Assembly: GCA_035627835.1 (NCBI GenBank)
Contig: DASPKX010000065.1
Coordinates: forward strand, 1 to 10,928
Length of the DNA: 10,928 bases
Source of the DNA: DASPKX01 sp035627835
GTDB taxonomy: Bacteria; Verrucomicrobiota; Verrucomicrobiia; Limisphaerales; SXQI01
Direction: 5' to 3'
Shown here piece by piece: positions 1 through 8,400 of this stretch (positions are counted from its first letter, which is position 1; each line of letters starts with the position of its first letter). Under the pieces are notes generated by a model. The model ran no database searches. It worked only from the letters and a program-made list of their open reading frames with translations, and was not told the DNA's origin. The translations under genes were made by a program, and so were the position numbers.

Positions 1-819
1 GATCCAGACCGGGTTCGGAGGAATATGGCGAACGTCCCGATGCGTGTGCATCAGGACATCATCCTGACGGATCAGATGTTCATCCCGGCTAACGGTGACG
101 TGCTTCTGCTGCCAGCCAAAACTCGTTACGAGCAGGACGACGGCGGGATCGAGACCACGACTGAGCGGCGCATCGCCTTTACACCAGAAATTCCAAGGCA
201 GGTCGGTGAAGCGCGCGCAGAATGGAAGATCATGCTGGAACTCGCCCGGCGTGTTTACCCCGAACGCGCAAATCTCCTCGGCTGCGAGAATGGCTGGAAA
301 GTTCGCGAAGAAATCGCCCGCGTCGTTCCCTTCTACGAAGGCTGCCAACATCTCCGTAAAACTGGCGATGCGGTGCAGTATGGCGGCAAGCATCTCTGCG
401 CTGACGGCAAGTTTCAGACCCCCGATGGCAAAGCGCACTTTCGCGCGGTCCCGCTGCCAGACCTCTCGCGCGAAGCGGGTGAGTTCGAAGTGAGCACCCG
501 ACGCGGGAAGCAGTTCAATACACTGATCTACGCAGAGATCGACCCGCTGACCGGAGCGCCCCGAGACGCGGTTTTCATCAGCAGCTCGGATGCAACCAAG
601 CTCAACCTGCGCCAAGGGGAACCGATCAAGCTCGTGAACAAACATGGCGAATACTACGGCTCGGTGTTCATTGCGGATATCGCTCCCGGCAATCTCCAGG
701 TGCATTGGCCGGAAGGCAACGTGCTCATCCCGCACGGCTTGGTGGACAAAGGAGGCGGTGTGCCCGATTACAACGCGCGGGTGCGCATCGAGCGGGCGCC
801 AGCTTGCGCGGCTGCATGA
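1..819 (+). CDS. FdhF/YdeP-type molybdopterin oxidoreductase, C-terminal part (5' end cut off by window edge)
   Basis: This is the C-terminal 272 codons of a molybdopterin-dependent oxidoreductase of the formate dehydrogenase alpha/YdeP group. The frame is open to base 1, so the ATG at 25 is internal and the Mo-cofactor and Fe-S N-terminal part lies outside the window. The fragment starts in the region around RVHQDI, followed by LLLPAKTRYEQ and TTTERRI, which are typical of the late catalytic domain of this family. From about residue 175 to the end it matches a molydop-binding (dinucleotide-binding) beta-barrel domain: NTLIYAEIDPLTG, then DAVFISSSDATKLNL, then GNLQVHWPEGNVLIPHG. Enzymes of this family bind Mo-bis-MGD and transfer electrons to or from small oxyanions or formate; the substrate here cannot be read from the fragment. 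The stop overlaps the fdhD start (ATGA), which indicates translational coupling and supports a formate-dehydrogenase-like enzyme that needs cofactor sulfuration. Confidence 0.88.
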   Translation, partial: DPDRVRRNMANVPMRVHQDIILTDQMFIPANGDVLLLPAKTRYEQDDGGIETTTERRIAFTPEIPRQVGEARAEWKIMLELARRVYPERANLLGCENGWKVREEIARVVPFYEGCQHLRKTGDAVQYGGKHLCADGKFQTPDGKAHFRAVPLPDLSREAGEFEVSTRRGKQFNTLIYAEIDPLTGAPRDAVFISSSDATKLNLRQGEPIKLVNKHGEYYGSVFIADIAPGNLQVHWPEGNVLIPHGLVDKGGGVPDYNARVRIERAPACAAA

Positions 820-1655
820 GCAGCGAGCAAAAAGCGGCTGTGGTTCAGCGCGAGGTCCGCACCTGGGAGCAGGGCGTCTGCCGAAATCCCCGGCAGGATT
901 TCGTAACCCGTGAGGAGCCGCTGGAAATCCGGGTGCGCGGCCAAAGCGTGGCGATCACCATGCGGACTCCGGGCGATGATGACGAGCTGGCCGCAGGCTT
1001 TCTCTTCACCGAAGGCGTTGTCAAACACCGCTCGGATATCCGCGACATTGCCTATTGCACCACTGCGGAAACCGATGCGCGTGGAAATATTTTGAACGTT
1101 TTTCTTTCTACGGACGCGCAGTTCGACCCAGCGCGTCTTTCCCGCCATGTATTTGCGAATTCCAGTTGCGGAATATGCGGCAAAGCATCCCTTGAAGCTG
1201 TTCACCAACAGTTCCCCCGCATCCGCGGCACGGCCACGGTGACCCCCGCCATGCTCTGCAAGCTGCCCGGTGCGCTTCGGGATGCGCAGCAAAGCTTTGC
1301 GGAAACTGGCGGGTTGCACGGCGCAGGATTGTTCTCCCTCACGGGCGAACTGCTGATTGCGCGCGAGGATGTCGGTCGCCACAATGCCGTGGACAAGGTC
1401 ATCGGCGCGGCCTTTCTGAAAAACCAATTGCCGCTCAGAGACGCGGTGATGTTGGTGAGCGGCAGAGTCTCCTTCGAAATCGCTCAGAAAACTCTGGCAG
1501 CCGGAATTCCTATCCTTGCGGCCGTTTCTGCTCCATCGAGCCTGGCAATTGAGTTGGCGGAAGAAAGCGGGCAGAGCCTGATCGGTTTTCTGCGGGGCGA
1601 GCGCTTCAATGTTTACACTCACCCTCAGCGGGTGGTCAGTGCGTCAGTTCCTTGA
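816..1655 (+). CDS. fdhD: FdhD, sulfurtransferase for formate dehydrogenase maturation
   Basis: This 279-residue protein is a full-length FdhD. FdhD takes sulfur from a cysteine desulfurase and passes it to the molybdenum cofactor of formate-dehydrogenase-type enzymes in the cytoplasm. The paired cysteines of the swap site are visible as SSCGICGK (Cys118 and Cys121). Other family blocks are DDDELAAGFLFTEG (54-67), TGGLHGA (164-170), REDVGRHNAVDKVIG (183-197), SGRVSFEI (215-222), APSSLAIELAE (239-249) and GFLRGERFNVYT (257-268). The ATG at 816 is chosen because it overlaps the upstream stop as ATGA and because family similarity begins soon after it; the frame is open further upstream but those residues are antisense-like noise over the oxidoreductase. 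No strong Shine-Dalgarno is visible, consistent with coupling. Its 3' end overlaps hflX, which runs in the opposite direction. Confidence 0.96.
   Translation: MSSEQKAAVVQREVRTWEQGVCRNPRQDFVTREEPLEIRVRGQSVAITMRTPGDDDELAAGFLFTEGVVKHRSDIRDIAYCTTAETDARGNILNVFLSTDAQFDPARLSRHVFANSSCGICGKASLEAVHQQFPRIRGTATVTPAMLCKLPGALRDAQQSFAETGGLHGAGLFSLTGELLIAREDVGRHNAVDKVIGAAFLKNQLPLRDAVMLVSGRVSFEIAQKTLAAGIPILAAVSAPSSLAIELAEESGQSLIGFLRGERFNVYTHPQRVVSASVP
1636..1655. other. 20-bp tail-to-tail overlap of fdhD and hflX
   Basis: The fdhD stop codon (1653-1655, plus strand) lies inside hflX, and the hflX stop codon (1636-1638, minus strand) lies inside fdhD. There is therefore no intergenic space and no room for a conventional terminator hairpin between the two coding regions. 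I see no obvious GC-rich hairpin followed by a T-run on either strand at this junction. Confidence 0.9.
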
Positions 1656-2973
1656 CGATGAACGGCGCAAACTCTGAATGGTAGTGCGGTGGAATGCGCG
1701 CTTTGAACCGGGCGCAATCGCCTTCATACTCGCGCTCCACCACCTGGGCCACTTCATGCAACCGCGAGATTGCGGCGCTGTTCGAATGCGGAACGTTCAA
1801 CTCCACGAACTCGCGTATTGGGCGCAGGGCCGCGCCTAGTTCAGCCAAAAGGTCCGCAATGCCTTGTCCCGTTTTAGCGGACACAGCCACGCTGCGCGGG
1901 AACTCGTGGAGGTACCGTCCAACAATCTCTGGGCTCTGCACCCGATCAACCTTATTAAAAACCATCAATGTGGGTTTCTGGTCCGCTTCGATTTCCTTCA
2001 GCACCTCATTCACTGCCTGAATCTGCTCTTCGGGATGGTCATTGCTGATGTCGACCACATGCACGAGGAGATCCGCCTGGGTGACTTCCTCCAGGGTTGC
2101 CTTGAACGCTTCGACCAATCCGTGCGGGAGCTTTCGAATGAATCCCACAGTGTCGGACAACAAAACATTTTGGTTAGTGGGCAGGCGAAGGCGACGCGTC
2201 GTTGGATCCAGCGTGGCGAACAGTTTGTTCTCCGCCAACACCTCCGCTCCCGTAAGTGAATTGAGCAACGTCGATTTGCCTGCGTTGGTGTAACCAACAA
2301 TCGAGGCGAGCGGCCAAAGGCTCCGCTGGCGGCCCAGGCGTTGTGTTCCCCGTTGCCGGCTCACTACGGCCAACTCGGTCTTGATGCGATCAATCCGTTC
2401 CTGAACTTTGCGGCGGTCTGCTTCGAGCTGGGTTTCACCTTCACCACCGCGCATGCCGATGCCGCCCTTTTGACGCGACAAGTGCGTCCAATACCGCGTG
2501 AGTCGCGGCAGCAAATGCTCGAGCTGAGCCAGTTCCACCTGGAGTTTGCCTTCCTTAGTGCGGGCACGCTGCGCAAAGATGTCGAGAATCAAGGAAGTCC
2601 GGTCCAGAATCTTGCATTCAAAAATCTTCTCCAGGTTGCGGGCCTGCGCGCCCGTAAGCTCATCGTCGAAAATGATGGTGTCAACTTCCTGGGCTTTGCA
2701 TTCCTTCGCCCATTCCTCCGCTTTGCCGGAGCCGATGAATGTGCCTGCCACAGGAGAATCGAGGCGTTGCACGCCGCGCCCAACAACAACGGCTCCCGCT
2801 GTCCGCGCCAGCTCTGCTAATTCATCCAGATGATCCTGCACAGCCCAATGCCCTGTGCCACGCATGTGCGCGGCGCCGTTGCCGTTGGAGCCGACACGCG
2901 GCTGCTTCACCTCCACACCCACCAGGAAAACCCGTTCGGTTTTCTTGTCCGCTGTTTCGACTAAAGATTTCAA
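1636..2973 (-). CDS. hflX: GTPase HflX (ribosome-splitting/rescue GTPase)
   Basis: This 445-residue protein is a complete HflX. HflX proteins bind the 50S subunit or the 70S ribosome and split stalled or hibernating ribosomes under stress. The N-terminal HflX domain spans about 40-130 (GTFIGSGKAEEW, then DDELTGAQARNLE). The helical linker with the family's glycine-rich stretch GGIGMRGGEGETQLE is at 170-184. The GTPase domain follows: G1 GYTNAGKST at 227-235, switch I FATLDPTTR at 252-260, G3 DTVGF at 274-278, G4 NKVD at 340-343 and G5 SAK at 365-367. The start is TTG: an in-frame TAA sits directly before it, no ATG occurs before residue 37, and conserved VFLVGVE begins at residue 15. No Shine-Dalgarno is visible. 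The nucleotide-binding motifs look intact, so it should be active. Confidence 0.96.
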   Translation of the reverse strand: MKSLVETADKKTERVFLVGVEVKQPRVGSNGNGAAHMRGTGHWAVQDHLDELAELARTAGAVVVGRGVQRLDSPVAGTFIGSGKAEEWAKECKAQEVDTIIFDDELTGAQARNLEKIFECKILDRTSLILDIFAQRARTKEGKLQVELAQLEHLLPRLTRYWTHLSRQKGGIGMRGGEGETQLEADRRKVQERIDRIKTELAVVSRQRGTQRLGRQRSLWPLASIVGYTNAGKSTLLNSLTGAEVLAENKLFATLDPTTRRLRLPTNQNVLLSDTVGFIRKLPHGLVEAFKATLEEVTQADLLVHVVDISNDHPEEQIQAVNEVLKEIEADQKPTLMVFNKVDRVQSPEIVGRYLHEFPRSVAVSAKTGQGIADLLAELGAALRPIREFVELNVPHSNSAAISRLHEVAQVVEREYEGDCARFKARIPPHYHSEFAPFIVKELTH

Positions 2974-3138
2974 TTACAGAAAAAAAGGGCGCCAAACTCG
3001 ATCTGCCTTTGAGGGCTGCTCCCTCGCATCTGGCCATCGGTGTGGGGCCCGTGAACATTATTTCTATTGTTTCGACCTTGGAATCTGCACCGCAAATATA
3101 TCGCAGAAGGCGCGTAAATCAACCTTTCCAGAATCACC
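2974..3138 (-). other. Gap between the pseudouridine synthase gene and hflX: promoter and hflX leader
   Basis: This 165-bp gap holds the hflX promoter at its upstream end and a leader of about 115 nt. Features visible on the minus strand are a small hairpin with stem GAGGG/CCCTC (plus-strand 3011-3025, 5-nt loop), a run of seven T (2980-2986) shortly before the TTG start, and an ATG at 3058 that opens a frame overlapping the hflX start out of frame. The hairpin is about 25 nt away from the T-run, so it is not a standard intrinsic terminator. No terminator for the upstream gene is seen. Confidence 0.5.
3095..3122 (-). promoter_or_regulatory. Sigma70-like promoter for hflX
   Basis: On the minus strand a -35 box TTGATT (3122-3117) is followed after 16 bp by a -10 box TATATT (3100-3095), a good match to the housekeeping consensus. 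It begins 16 bp after the stop codon of the upstream gene and would start transcription near 3088, leaving a leader of about 115 nt. It would let hflX be expressed independently of the upstream genes. This is a sequence match only. Confidence 0.55.
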
Positions 3139-3945
3139 TCAAGCCTGCGCAAACTTCCGCAAATATTTCACCGCCACTTCAAAATCCTTCGGCCACGGCG
3201 CCTGTATCTCCACCCGCTCTTTCGTCGTCGGATGATCCACCGCCAGTCGCTCCGCATGCAGGGCGGTGCGCGCAATGAGCGGGCGCTCCTCCTCTGTATC
3301 CTTGCGGTGATACCGCCGTTTGATCTGCGACAGCAACAGCGGTGTTCCACCATATATCGTGTCGCTCGCAATCGGCAGCTTGCTCCATTTCAAGTGCACG
3401 CGAATTTGATGCGTTCTGCCGGTCTCCGGCAGGCACTTCACCAGGGCAAAGCCACGGAATCGCTCCACAGTTTCAAAGTGCGTGACCGACTTCTTTCCGC
3501 GGCGGGGCTCAACGTGCATTTGCCCGAGCTTCACCGGGTGTGGAGCGAGCTTCGCGGAAATCGTCCAGCGATCCTCGGGAGGGGCGCCAATGACGATCGC
3601 AACATAGGTCTTGTTCGGCAGATTCGAGCCAAACTGATTCGCAAGGTCCACCAGGGCCGGCTTGTTCTTTGCCAGAAGCATGATGCCGCTGGTCTCAAAA
3701 TCCAGGCGGTGCGCGTTGAACAAGTAGGTGATCTGCCGCTCGCGTGCCCACTCCGCCCCACGCGCGATTTCGTGGTGCAGCAGCTTCATTAGGTTCGGGC
3801 GCTTCGGATTGTATCGATCCGGTGAAGCCAGCAACCCCGCGGGTTTGTCCACCGCGAGCAGCTCAGAGTCTTCGTAAAGAACGGGGATTTCCCAGCTCTC
3901 GCGAGTCTCTGGCCAGGCGAGCCTAATGGTCGGGTTCGAACCCAT
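3139..3945 (-). CDS. RluA-family pseudouridine synthase
   Basis: This 268-residue protein belongs to the RluA family, which isomerises specific uridines in rRNA or tRNA to pseudouridine. The catalytic signature HRLDFETSG is at 79-87, with Asp82 as the predicted nucleophile. Other family blocks are DKPAGLLASP (33-42), NKTYVAIVIG (111-120), GRTHQIRVHL (176-185) and SDTIYGG (194-200). There is no N-terminal S4 RNA-binding domain, which places it among the short RluA/TruC-like members rather than RluC or RluD types. Between IYGG and TALHAERL lies an extra basic/acidic stretch of about 25 residues (LSQIKRRYHRKD and EEERPLIA), a feature I associate with one subfamily. The RNA target cannot be assigned. 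It starts 11 bp after the M16 protease stop, so it is probably the last gene of that transcript. The start ATG has only a weak Shine-Dalgarno-like GGAC upstream. Confidence 0.92.
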   Translation of the reverse strand: MGSNPTIRLAWPETRESWEIPVLYEDSELLAVDKPAGLLASPDRYNPKRPNLMKLLHHEIARGAEWARERQITYLFNAHRLDFETSGIMLLAKNKPALVDLANQFGSNLPNKTYVAIVIGAPPEDRWTISAKLAPHPVKLGQMHVEPRRGKKSVTHFETVERFRGFALVKCLPETGRTHQIRVHLKWSKLPIASDTIYGGTPLLLSQIKRRYHRKDTEEERPLIARTALHAERLAVDHPTTKERVEIQAPWPKDFEVAVKYLRKFAQA

Positions 3946-3956
3946 GCTTGTCCGGC

Positions 3957-5381
3957 CTACTGCCGGTCCTCGGGCAGCAGAATGTTCAACGTTTGCTTCG
4001 GCAACTGCGTCGCCTTGGCGAACACGCTCTCAATTTCCTCAGCCGTCATGCGGCCCAGCTCATTCAGGTCCGCGGCCGTAATTCCATCGAGCAACACTTC
4101 GCGCAAGGCGAGCTGAAGCGCAATGTTCGCCAGCACCACATCCACCGCTTTGGAGGTCTCCATGTTCATTTGGCGGCCGAAGGTGCTGGCTTGCTGGCGG
4201 ATCAAATCGATCGAGTAGTTCGGCCGGGTCACTAATTCAGCCAACGCAAGCCGCAGTTGCTGCATGTCCGGCCCGCTTGGCAGCTTCGCGTCCGGAACCT
4301 CAATTCGCTCAATGATCATCTGCTGCATCTTCAGCAAGCTGATGTTCGTTTTGGGCACGGCGTAAATAAAGAACGGCAACGCCCCCACAGGCCAGGTGGT
4401 GTTCGAGGTGAACACCATGTGCGCGGCCAATTGCAGGTCCGGGTGCTGGCTCAGCTTTGGTAGCATCACTGTTCCCAGCAAAGTCAGTAGCAGCCGGTCG
4501 CGAGCTTTCTCGGGGGGAGTGTAAGCGAGGCAGAACGCGCGCACTTTGCTGTCCCAGGCCATAGCCAGATGCTCCGAAGTGTTTTCCCATTGAACAGGTA
4601 TGGCCGGAGCCGCTGCTCCCGCAGGAATGGGGCTCAGAGTCTTCTTCGCCAGCGCCATCCCTTCCTCGACCGAAACACCGCCGACGATCAGGACGATGAG
4701 GTTCCTTGGATTGTAGAACTTTTTGTGGAACTCGCGCACATCCTCGACCTTCAGAGTCTCCAGGCCGCTGCGCACTCGCGCGGCTCGCGCCCGGTGTTGC
4801 CAACCCTGGTTCATGGCCATGAAAGCGTGCTTGAGCATCCCCGCTTGCGGGTTGCGCTCCACCACTTCCGCTTCCTGCTGGCATTTCGCCGCTTCCGCTT
4901 TAATCAGAGCGGCATCAAAGACAAGGTTCGTCAGGCGACCCGCTTCAATGGCCAGAATCTTCTCAAGATCCGCGCTGGGCGCGACGTAGTCGTAATGGGT
5001 GAAGGAGGGAAGCGTCTCCGCGTTCGCCATGCCAGTCGCATTCAGCTTCTGCATGACTTCCCCCACCCCATAGCCGGGAATTTTTCCCTGCGCGACGAGA
5101 TGCTCCAGCAAGTGGGTCACCTGCGGCATGCCCGCAGGCTCATGCATGAACCCGACTTTGTACAAGGTCTCAACAGCGACCCGCTCCGCCCCTGGAACAT
5201 GCACCACCCCGACAATGATGCCGTTGGGCAAAACTTCCCGCGCAAAGTTCCCGCCCACTGGAGCGCTTGCACGGGGCTCAGCGGACGCGGCGCTGGCTGT
5301 TGATTTGCTCTTCGGCGCAGCGGCCTGAATGGGAATGCTCAGAATAAACGCCAGAGCGGAAACGCACACACAACGGACCAT
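3957..5381 (-). CDS. Exported M16-family zinc metallopeptidase
   Basis: This 474-residue protein resembles M16 (pitrilysin/insulinase-like) peptidases of the short, processing-peptidase type. Residues 1-21 form a signal peptide (hydrophobic ALAFILSIPIQAAA), followed by an Ala/Ser/Pro linker to about 43. The inverted zinc motif HLLEH is at 90-94 (His90, Glu93, His94), and Glu163 and Glu170 keep the seven-residue spacing and the distance of the conserved glutamates in pitrilysin, so the site looks complete. The block NATGMANAETLPSFTHYDYV (114-133) corresponds to the family's NAxT region. A middle M16C-like domain spans about 210-400 (FHKKFYNPRNLIVLIVGGV at 218-236). Substrate is unknown; export suggests degradation or processing of peptides outside the cytoplasm. 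Bacterial M16 proteins often come as a catalytic and a non-catalytic pair, but no partner is present here. It follows the FG-GAP gene after 50 bp. Confidence 0.9.
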   Translation of the reverse strand: MVRCVCVSALAFILSIPIQAAAPKSKSTASAASAEPRASAPVGGNFAREVLPNGIIVGVVHVPGAERVAVETLYKVGFMHEPAGMPQVTHLLEHLVAQGKIPGYGVGEVMQKLNATGMANAETLPSFTHYDYVAPSADLEKILAIEAGRLTNLVFDAALIKAEAAKCQQEAEVVERNPQAGMLKHAFMAMNQGWQHRARAARVRSGLETLKVEDVREFHKKFYNPRNLIVLIVGGVSVEEGMALAKKTLSPIPAGAAAPAIPVQWENTSEHLAMAWDSKVRAFCLAYTPPEKARDRLLLTLLGTVMLPKLSQHPDLQLAAHMVFTSNTTWPVGALPFFIYAVPKTNISLLKMQQMIIERIEVPDAKLPSGPDMQQLRLALAELVTRPNYSIDLIRQQASTFGRQMNMETSKAVDVVLANIALQLALREVLLDGITAADLNELGRMTAEEIESVFAKATQLPKQTLNILLPEDRQ

Positions 5382-5402
5382 GCGCGCTCTGTACTGGCGC
5401 GC
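5382..5402 (-). promoter_or_regulatory. Hairpin abutting the M16 protease start codon
   Basis: An inverted repeat GCGCGC-N9-GCGCGC ends one base before the ATG at 5381, on the transcript strand. It can form a 6-bp all-GC stem with a 9-nt loop across the region where a ribosome binding site would lie. No Shine-Dalgarno sequence is evident there. The effect on translation is inference. Confidence 0.4.
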
Positions 5403-5431
5403 GAAGCCGCATGCAATGAAAAAGGAGCCGG

Positions 5432-8400
5432 CTATTTGGCTGGTGGATTCGACAAATAGACTTTTACCACGCCGTCCGTGTCCGCAGCAGCGAAATCCGC
5501 CGATCCGTCCCGATTAAAATCACCCAACGTCAGCGAGCGGGTTTCGCCAGGCAGATTTATCCCGCTCTCCGTAAAACCAATCTCCCGGAACGACCCATCT
5601 CCACGCCCCTTTAACAACACCCCAGCGCCCGCGTCCAAGCGGATGTCCGCCGGATGCACTCCGCTGAAGTTTTGGCCAGCGACGAGATCGATGTGACGGT
5701 CGCCGTCGAAATCGGCAGCAACAACGGAGTTGAGCGATGAGGCCTGCGCCCCCTTCGGCAAAACGAGAGCCTCAAAGCGAGCGCCCTGATTGATCAGCAC
5801 GAGCGAGGAAAGGGTGTTAATGCTCACGCTTTTAGTTTTGGTTGGCGGCAGGATGGCATCGACTGTGGCTTCCGCAAAACGCCCGTAGCTGGGGAAGGCG
5901 TCCAGCAGCGCAGGAAGTCCAGCGCTCAAAAACCCTAAGTCCCTAATCGGCCGCCAAACCCCACCGGTGTCGCGGCAGGCTTCGAGAGCCTCGACAATGC
6001 CATCGCCCTCCACATCCGCGAAGTAAGCGCGCAGCTCGCCGTCCAGAAAGGGTTTTAAATGGTGGTTCTCGCCTACATTCCCGAGCACAAGATCCGCGCG
6101 GCCATCTCCGTTCACATCCGTAACGAGCATCGTCTGCCACAACCCGCGCCAGGCATGAAGGCCAAGTTCCTCCGTTAGCTCCTCAAAGGCTCGATTCCGC
6201 CACGCGAATGCTCGCACTGAACCCCATTCGCAAGCGACGAGAAGCTCAGCTCGGTTATCCCCGTTCAAATCAGCCCACGCTGCCCCAACGCAAAGTCCCA
6301 GCTCCTTCAGTTGCCTGGATGCTTTCTCGGCCACCACGAACAGGCCGTCATCATTGAGCATGAGCATGGAAGGTGCAGGTTCAGGGTGCTTTCCCGGCGC
6401 TGCGCGCCCGCCCACAAACAGATCTTGGTCCCCATCCCCATCCGCATCCCCGAGTGCGAGCGCGCCGATAGTCGCAGTGAAGTTCGTAAGGACGTCAGCA
6501 ACCCCGCCCCGAGGAACCTGGACCAGCCGAATCGCAGGCCCGCGGCTGGAAGCCTCAGCGTGATTCGAGAACGCCACCATCGCCATGGCTCCCTCGCCGC
6601 CATTCAAGGCGAGCATCGCAGCAACCCCTCGCGGGACAGCTTGCCCGATTGACCTTTGCTGAAACCCGTTCGTGCGCTGATTCTGCAGGAGGGTGAGGGG
6701 CTCCCCGCGTTTGCCTCCGACCAGCAGATCCACCCATCCATCCTGATCCACATCTAGCGAAACAATGGCAGGCCCTGGCTCGCTCAGGCTGCGCAGCGCG
6801 AGCGGTTGCCGTTCCCAATCATTATACGTGGCGGCCTTGTTTCTTTTGCCGAGTACAGGCATTTCGGTAAACCACGGTCGAGGCAGCGGCTCTGATCCCC
6901 GTTTTCCCGCTGCAAGCGGCTTCTGCAATTCATAGATCCGGTTTGGCTCAAGCTTCACTGACAGCATTGATCCATCAGGCCATTCGGCGCGCAGCGTTGC
7001 GCTCGCCGCGCTTCCCAAAGCAAACATGCAGGCCGGGTCGTCATGTGACAGGTAACGCCCGCCCGCATGACTCTCGTCGGATTGGAGTTCCACGGGGCCC
7101 CCCTCCACAGTGAACCGCACACCGATCCCGAAACGATTGCCCTCGGAGGCGCGCACCCGCACCAGCGCGCGCGCCGCCTGCGTCCTGTTCTCGTAAATGT
7201 GCGCCGGGGCATTCAGAGTCGTCACCACCGCATCCAGATCCCCATCGTTATCCAAATCCCCGCTCGCGATCCCGTGCGAGATAGCTGAGGTGTCGAAGCC
7301 CCAACTCCCTCCCACCTCCTCGAACGTGAGATTCCCTTTATTCCTGAATGCCACGTTCGGATAAATCAGCGGGTGATGTGACTGCGCCGCTGGGTTGTTG
7401 TTCGCGCGAGGTTTGGCTCCCTCCTTCGCCAGATCGATGTTCTGCACGTCGTTCCCGTGTCCGGTGGAGATAAGCAAGTCTTCATACCCATCCAAATCAA
7501 CATCCATGAACACTGCTCCCCAAGACCATTCCGAAGCGTGAACCCCAGCCAAAACAGCGATCTCGGAATACCGCCCGCCGCCCCGGTTCCAAAAGAGCGT
7601 ATTTTGACTCTGCTGGGGTCGGTCTCCCGTCTGGTAGGTGCCGGGCGGAGGCAATCTTCTGTCAGCCACCTGCACTTTGCGGCGGTTCAGCTTGCGGCTG
7701 AGCATATCCGCGACGAAGAAGTCATCCCTCCCATCCCGGTCGATGTCACTGAAATCCACTCCCATCGAGAACGCGCTCGTGTGCCGCAATGCCAGTGGCT
7801 CCACTGCCCGAAAGTTCCCTTTCCCGTCATTGATCCAGAATCGGTCTTCGGAATGGAAATCGTTGCAGACATAAAGGTCTGGGGCGCCGTCGCCATTCAC
7901 ATCGTGGAACATGGCCGAAAGACCCCAGTCATAGGGAGCGCTCTTCAGCGGCTCGCCTCCCGCATCCTTGAACCTGCCGTCCGTCCACGAAGCGGCGCTG
8001 AACTCCCCCTTCCCGTTGTTGATGTAGAGCGTGTCTGCCTCGCCGTGCTCCAGGATTCCCACTGCTGGATTCACGGTGAAGCGTCCGCGCAGATCTGGAT
8101 CCGTCGTCGGCCTTCCATTAACAGAGACCACCTCCACCTTGCCCCCAACGCTGGAGAGACGGAACTTCGTCTCCGGATCGTCCCGCAATGTGTTGGAACG
8201 ATAATTCACCACGTAAACGTCCAAATCATCGTCGCGATCAATGTCGGCAATCGCAAAAGAAACGCTCCCGGCGCGTGACCGCAAACCAGCTTTGTCTGTG
8301 GTTTCCGTGAACCGCCCTTGGCCGTCATTGATGAAGAGGCGTGTGCCTGCTTGAACTCCATTCACGAGCAGGTCGATGTCTCCGTCGTTATCCACATCCG

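Noticed and set aside
768..1622. Long minus-strand open frame opposite fdhD (284 codons)
   Set aside because: It lies antisense to a clear FdhD, has no recognisable domain, and its composition fits a GC-driven shadow frame.
3011..3025. GAGGG/CCCTC hairpin as an intrinsic terminator
   Set aside because: The stem is only 5 bp and the T-run lies about 25 nt further on, so it does not form a standard terminator.
2822..3058. 78-codon minus-strand frame starting in the hflX leader as a protein gene
   Set aside because: Most of it overlaps hflX in another frame and it has no recognisable features; only its start is kept as a possible leader uORF.
7457..8278. 273-codon plus-strand open frame opposite the FG-GAP gene
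   Set aside because: Its repeated Ile/Pro-rich pattern is the reverse complement of the DxDxDG repeats, so it is a shadow.
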